From: Toxonevra muliebris
Lineage: Eukaryota; Arthropoda; Insecta; Diptera; Pallopteridae
Assembly: GCA_963691655.1 (NCBI GenBank)
Contig: OY829326.1
Span: 18,526,878-18,590,877, forward strand
Reading direction: 5' to 3'
Length of the DNA stretch: 64,000 nt
The translations under genes were made by a program, and so were the position numbers. A model generated the notes under the pieces. That model did no database searches, was not told the origin of the DNA, and worked only from the letters and a program-made list of their open reading frames with translations. Shown here piece after piece: positions 60,068 through 64,000 of this stretch (position 1 is the stretch's first letter; each line of letters opens with the position of its first letter).

Positions 60068-60854
60068 TAACTAATGCTAGTGATGAGCAAAACAGTGATT
60101 TGTCAAAAGGGGTGGCAGAAGTGATTGTGATTTGTGAATCACTGTGATTTTCAATAGTGACTGTGCCACTGCTTCCTTACATCAGCGCGTTCCAGTTTTT
60201 TTTTTTAACGATTTTATATACCTGTTGTTGCCAAGATTAAATCAGGCTCATTTTGGTTTTTAAGTGCAATGCTTAACTTTTTATTTCTCCTACAGTGAAA
60301 GAGAATACAAATTCACTATAAAACGAATGTGAAAAGGAATGAAATGAAAATAATTGTCAACTTGATAAGAACTGAAATCACTGGGAGCTGTTTTTGGAAC
60401 TCTTTAGCCACTGTAGTGATTAGTGATTTCCCGGACGAAATAACGACCATTACTAACTAATGCTATCCAGTATACTTTTTCGGTAAAAGGATACTCCTTT
60501 TTTTCAATCTAGATCATTTTAGAATTCTGTCCTTTTTTTTTTTTGTCGTTTTTCGGTCTTCTTCGACAGGAAACGAAGCAAGTACTACCATTCGTAATGC
60601 CTACATCAGCGATGAGCACACTTTCAATTCCCATAACCCGCGTGTATAAGCAGCAAAATGTTGGTTGCGCGACACCGACACATGTTATTAGGTTACTATA
60701 AGCTTCTTTCGTGTGGATATCGATTGTGGACGTTCGGCTGTTGCTTTGTTCTCATTTCGGCGAAGCAAATCAAATCAGTTGCTGTTCAGCACTTCTTGAA
60801 GCGAGACTTCACTGCGCAATTTTTTCGTTTTTCTTCGTTCTTCTCTGCTTCATA

Positions 60855-61874
60855 CACAAGCGCAATATATTTTTTTTTCTTTTTTGCGTTCGTTGGATGG
60901 CGGAAATCTTTATAGATACCGCAGAACTCCTGTTTTACGGTTATGTCTGATTCCTACCGACTAAAACCATCCCTTGGTCTCCTCCCTCTCTCCCCGCGGG
61001 ACTACCAGTACGATCTAGTAGTTCAGTTCTCGATCTGTTCCTACTGTTCTGTTCTCTCTCTTTCAGTTGCGCGTAGCTTGATCATAATCCGTGCGGCCAC
61101 TGTGCAAGTCGTCTTCCATTTTCCCACCGATTCGCACATCTGTGTGGTAATATTTTCCAGTGTTGGTATCCTGCCAAAGGCTTGCTTCAACATCGCCCTC
61201 TCGTTTTTGAAGCGTGCGCACTGAAATACCACATATCTCGGGTTTTCATTTTCATTCGGACATGTTGGACAGTATGGGTTATCGTCATGTCCGAATCTAT
61301 GCAGGTACTCCTTAAAGCACCCATGGCCGCTTAGCAGCTGCGTGATGTAAAAATCTACATCCCCGTGCCTCCGTTGACACCACTTCGCAATGTCGGGAAT
61401 CAGTGTAAACGTCCATCGCCCTTTTGTGGAGCACTCCCAGCGCTGCTTCCCGTAGGTCTTTCTCCTGCTTTATTATACGGCCTCTTGAGCTCTGTCGCAT
61501 GTATGTTTATGGACAGCTTTCCCGTGATGACACATATCGCGTCTTGCGGTACTGTTCGGAAAGCACTGGACACCCTCAATGCGCTTAGCCTTTGGACGGC
61601 TAGCGCCTCCTTGATGTGCGGATTCTTTACACCTGCCTAAATGGGTGCCGCATATAACAGTACAGAGTCCATCACGGTGGACAAAAGCTGCCTTCTGCTC
61701 GCGCGTGGCCCTCCAACGTTTGGCATTATGCGCGTTAGTGCGCCGTTTATTTTCGCCGCTTTGCTGCTGACCGCTACAAGATGGTCCTTAAAAGACATTC
61801 TAGTATCTATGAGCACTCCTAATTATCGGATGTGAGGTTGAAATATTATGGTCTGCTCTCCACAAGCGCAATAT
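60855..61874 (-). mobile_element. 5'-truncated R1/LOA-like LINE with 14-bp flanking repeat
   Basis: The minus strand from 61860 to 60869 encodes the C-terminal end of a non-LTR reverse transcriptase. It shows LGVLIDTRMSFKDHL, TRIMPNVGGPR, HGDVDFYITQLLSGHGCFKE, then the zinc-binding region CPTCPNENENPRYVVFQC, and the terminal RATERERTEQ followed by a 3' UTR. The frame is broken (TGG to TAG in LLYAAPI-stop, a frameshift, and a stop near 61835). A T-run at 60869-60886 (poly(A) on the minus strand) marks the 3' end. CACAAGCGCAATAT at 60855-60868 and 61861-61874 looks like a target duplication, although a T-run and weak similarity also follow the second copy. Confidence 0.8.
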
Positions 61875-62070
61875 GTTTTTTTTTTTGGATGCGCCCTGGA
61901 GGTAAGGAATCTTCATAGATACCAATAGTTCGTACTATTGGCGCAATATGTGTGTGCCGATCACTGGTCTACATTAAACGCATCAATTCACTAAGAACAA
62001 CGACTCCTGTTCTACACACGCATAATATTTTGTTGTTCGCTCAATAAAAACCGGAGAAAAGCTCTCTAAG

Positions 62071-62376
62071 TGGAATGCCCATCAAACGTCTACTGTTGAA
62101 TATTGTGTGGAGATCTTCCAATATATGCACGCTCAGCAAGTTGCGTATATTGAATTTTTGAAAATCGTTAAATTTGTTATTTGCTATTTTCCCGGCTCTT
62201 CAGCTCCGGTTGAACGTGTGTTCTGCTCTGCAAGTGTCGTCGCTCAGATCCATTTTGACTATTAGAATCAATTTGGAATATTCGTGCATCGACTTCTATA
62301 ACAGTCTCATATTTCTAGTCGGCGAAAAGTACGATTTAAAGCGATTAGCCTTCCGAATAAGTCCGCCTGCAATGTA
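62071..62376 (+). pseudogene. hAT-transposase C-terminal relic
   Basis: Two plus-strand frames together resemble the dimerisation end of a hAT-type transposase or domesticated hAT protein. The first reads QQVAYIEFLKIVKFV, then PGSSAPVERVFCSAS (consensus SSAPVERVFS), and stops at TAG near 62265. The second, after a frame change, reads ILTIRINLEYSCIDFYNSL. Neither terminal repeats nor the catalytic core were found. It is a broken fragment, similar in type to the scrap at 12425-12545. Confidence 0.65.
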
Positions 62377-63617
62377 GATGAATTATAAAAATTAGAATTG
62401 ATTTTATTTGCATTTTCAAATCGATTTCATTTCAAATCGGCACAAATACTTGTACTGTTTTTCTCTGTCCTTTTTTCTAAAAATGAAATATCCTTTAGTC
62501 CCAAATTTGAAGTTGGTAGCATTAATCATAACAAACTTTTTAGTACTTTAGTTTGATTTTGTTTAATTTTCTAATATTAATAGATTTCACTTGCTCGCTT
62601 TTCTTAGTTAGAGCGAGTTAAACTTAGCGCATTATAATAGTAGTTTAATAAATGTAATATTTTTGAATGTGAATGTGACAATCACACACTCCATAACATA
62701 TCTAGCAATAAAAACGTCAAATTGATTAGTGTGTCTGTTTCAAATTTATCACGGGTGGTAGAAGTTGAAACATGGCCTGATTGAAAATGGTTTTAGAATA
62801 TGATGAAGTATAATAACAACGTGTACTTTGCCATTATTGCTACTATTTTAAATTACAATTTACTAACATATATACAACAAATACTTAGTTAATGGGTTTT
62901 CGTAAAATTGCAAAAGGTCATTTATTTTTATGAACAGAGAAATTGCTTGTTGTTATTAGTTCATCGCCTTCAATTTTAAAGTAAGAGAACAATAACATTC
63001 ACAGGAGGCAGCATCATAATTAATTATAAGTTCGTTGTAGTCTTTTTTTTAAGACTGTGACCCTAGAGAATTTTACATACCGCTCCGTCTACTTTTTTAT
63101 GCAAAGACTAGCATTCCGAATTTTGAGGTGATATGTAATGCATTATTTGTAAAATGAAGGCTGTATTAATAATTTTTGAGATTTTAAACTTTTTCTAAAC
63201 TCCAATTTCTTTTTCAACTATTTTAAAGGATTTAAAGCATTTCTACATTATTAGACTGATTTGAAATTGAAGGGTTGTAAGTCTGAAGAGTCTAAGCGCC
63301 AAATTTTTTTTGGAGAAAATAAATTTGTTCGCACATATTTATCAAGCCTAATATGATTGTAAGGAGTTTTTATGTCTTATCTATTAAAAAAATAACAAAA
63401 ATACGAGAATATTTGCTTGGGGTCGAAATCCAATACTAATTGCAGCCGCTTCATTTATATATTTTGTTATATCTCCGTTCAATATTTAGACCCTTTAGAC
63501 TTTCATCCCCTCAATTGTTAATTAAAAATTATGCAAAGAAAATATGAGTATTTTAAAAATATTGCCGCCTACTTTTAGGTGAGATTTTTTTAGTACTGGT
63601 ACTTGAAATTTTATAAC

Positions 63618-63935
63618 TTATCGGTACAGTGTGGCCAACTCAGCGCTTTTCCCGCTGATATTAGTGCTTTTTGAAAATTAAAACGCGGAAAAAATGGATT
63701 TAGCGCTCAGCGCGTTTTTTTCAATTTAAAATATCTTCGAAAAATCGAAGAAATTTTCTTTGAATAAATAGAAGTATCAGATGTGTGCCTGTGTTAGTGA
63801 AAAAGTTTAAATGTATTGAGTTTCCTCGCACTTTTATAAAGAAAAAAATTTAACGCTTTTTTTATGAAAATACGCGTTTTATTCTTCATTTTAACGGATT
63901 TTGAAAAGCAAAAGTTGGCCACACTGTTTATCTTC
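63618..63935. mobile_element. hAT-like MITE
   Basis: The ends ACAGTGTGGCCAACT (63626) and its inverse AGTTGGCCACACTGT (to 63927) match over 15 bp. Flanking 8-mers TTATCGGT (63618-63625) and TTATCTTC (63928-63935) share their first five bases, consistent with a decayed 8-bp duplication. The 302-bp interior has GCGCTTTT/AACGCTTTTT and GCGCGTTTTT words and no frame. Confidence 0.65.
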
Positions 63936-64000
63936 ATTTGATTTACTTCTTCAGAAATTTCCCCTGTTATAGCAACACTATGAAAAAATTTCCCTTTTTT

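Larger units (their letters stand above)
53763..64000. other. Probable long first intron plus repeats
   Basis: No convincing coding exon on either strand other than transposon relics. It contains a MITE (54456-54624), a 101-bp tandem repeat (58101-58349), a SINE (59857-60067), a LINE (60869-61860), a hAT transposase scrap (62071-62376) and a hAT-like MITE (63626-63927). The stretches 54700-58050 and 62400-63600 are AT-rich with nothing recognisable. A word like CAGGGTGTTTCAGTGG at 57561 resembles DNA-transposon termini but has no partner. Confidence 0.45.

Noticed and set aside
1..64000. CRISPR array, operon or phage-like system
   Set aside because: Introns, SINEs, LINEs and fly-type genes show this is animal nuclear DNA. 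No regularly spaced identical repeats with unique spacers were seen.

Overview
This 64 kb window is AT-rich nuclear DNA from an insect, most likely a higher fly (Diptera, Schizophora). The evidence is long non-coding stretches of A/T runs and TATG/ACAT-type simple repeats, short GT-AG introns beside long ones, and proteins very close in layout to fly proteins. A tephritid fruit fly is my best guess. It rests partly on a DD41D mariner relative of the rosa type, a family I know from Ceratitis, so the family-level call is tentative.

Four protein-coding loci are supported. (1) 4776-8498, plus strand: a three-exon PPM/PP2C protein phosphatase of the CG17746/T23F11.1 type with an intact metal-binding set. 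(2) 39132-26287, minus strand: larp4B, modelled as nine coding exons whose phases all agree and which sum to 6,000 nt (1,999 aa). It has a La motif plus RRM module and very large Gln-, Ser-, Asn-, His- and Gly-rich tails. (3) 48701-50623, plus strand: a three-exon nucleolar ribosomal-protein-L1-domain protein (RSL1D1/CG13096-like, 596 aa). (4) 53682-53762, plus strand: the first coding exon of an unrecognised gene whose remainder lies beyond this exon, probably outside the window. The phosphatase, the RNA-binding protein and the ribosome-biogenesis factor are unrelated housekeeping-type neighbours, each transcribed separately; nothing suggests a shared system.

The rest is intergenic or intronic and rich in mobile-element debris, much of it datable by target-site duplications (TSDs). 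It includes: tRNA-Glu-headed SINEs (826-1158, with a perfect 13-bp TSD; a second copy near 59.9 kb; a fragment at 51.2 kb); a Ty3/gypsy remnant at 10.8-13.1 kb split by a hAT element (8-bp TSD) that is itself split by a second hAT element (8-bp TSD); two piggyBac-like TTAA MITEs in opposite orientation (15.6 and 42.1 kb); a deleted DD41D mariner with very long terminal inverted repeats (18.5 kb); a degenerate minisatellite that flips orientation (21.8-22.3 kb); a cluster of fold-back and MITE elements in larp4B intron 1 (33.9-37.3 kb); a TTA-flanked MITE (44.3 kb) whose relative lies at the very start of the window; and, at the right end, a 101-bp tandem repeat, a 5'-truncated R1/LOA-like LINE, a hAT transposase tail and a hAT-like MITE.

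I found no CRISPR array, no intact autonomous transposon, no convincing functional tRNA or rRNA gene, and no sign of a novel multi-gene system. The most useful observations are the nested transposon stack, the SINE family, and the larp4B splice features (a stop-free in-frame 78-nt intron, a NAGNAG acceptor, and a six-codon start exon 6 kb upstream).
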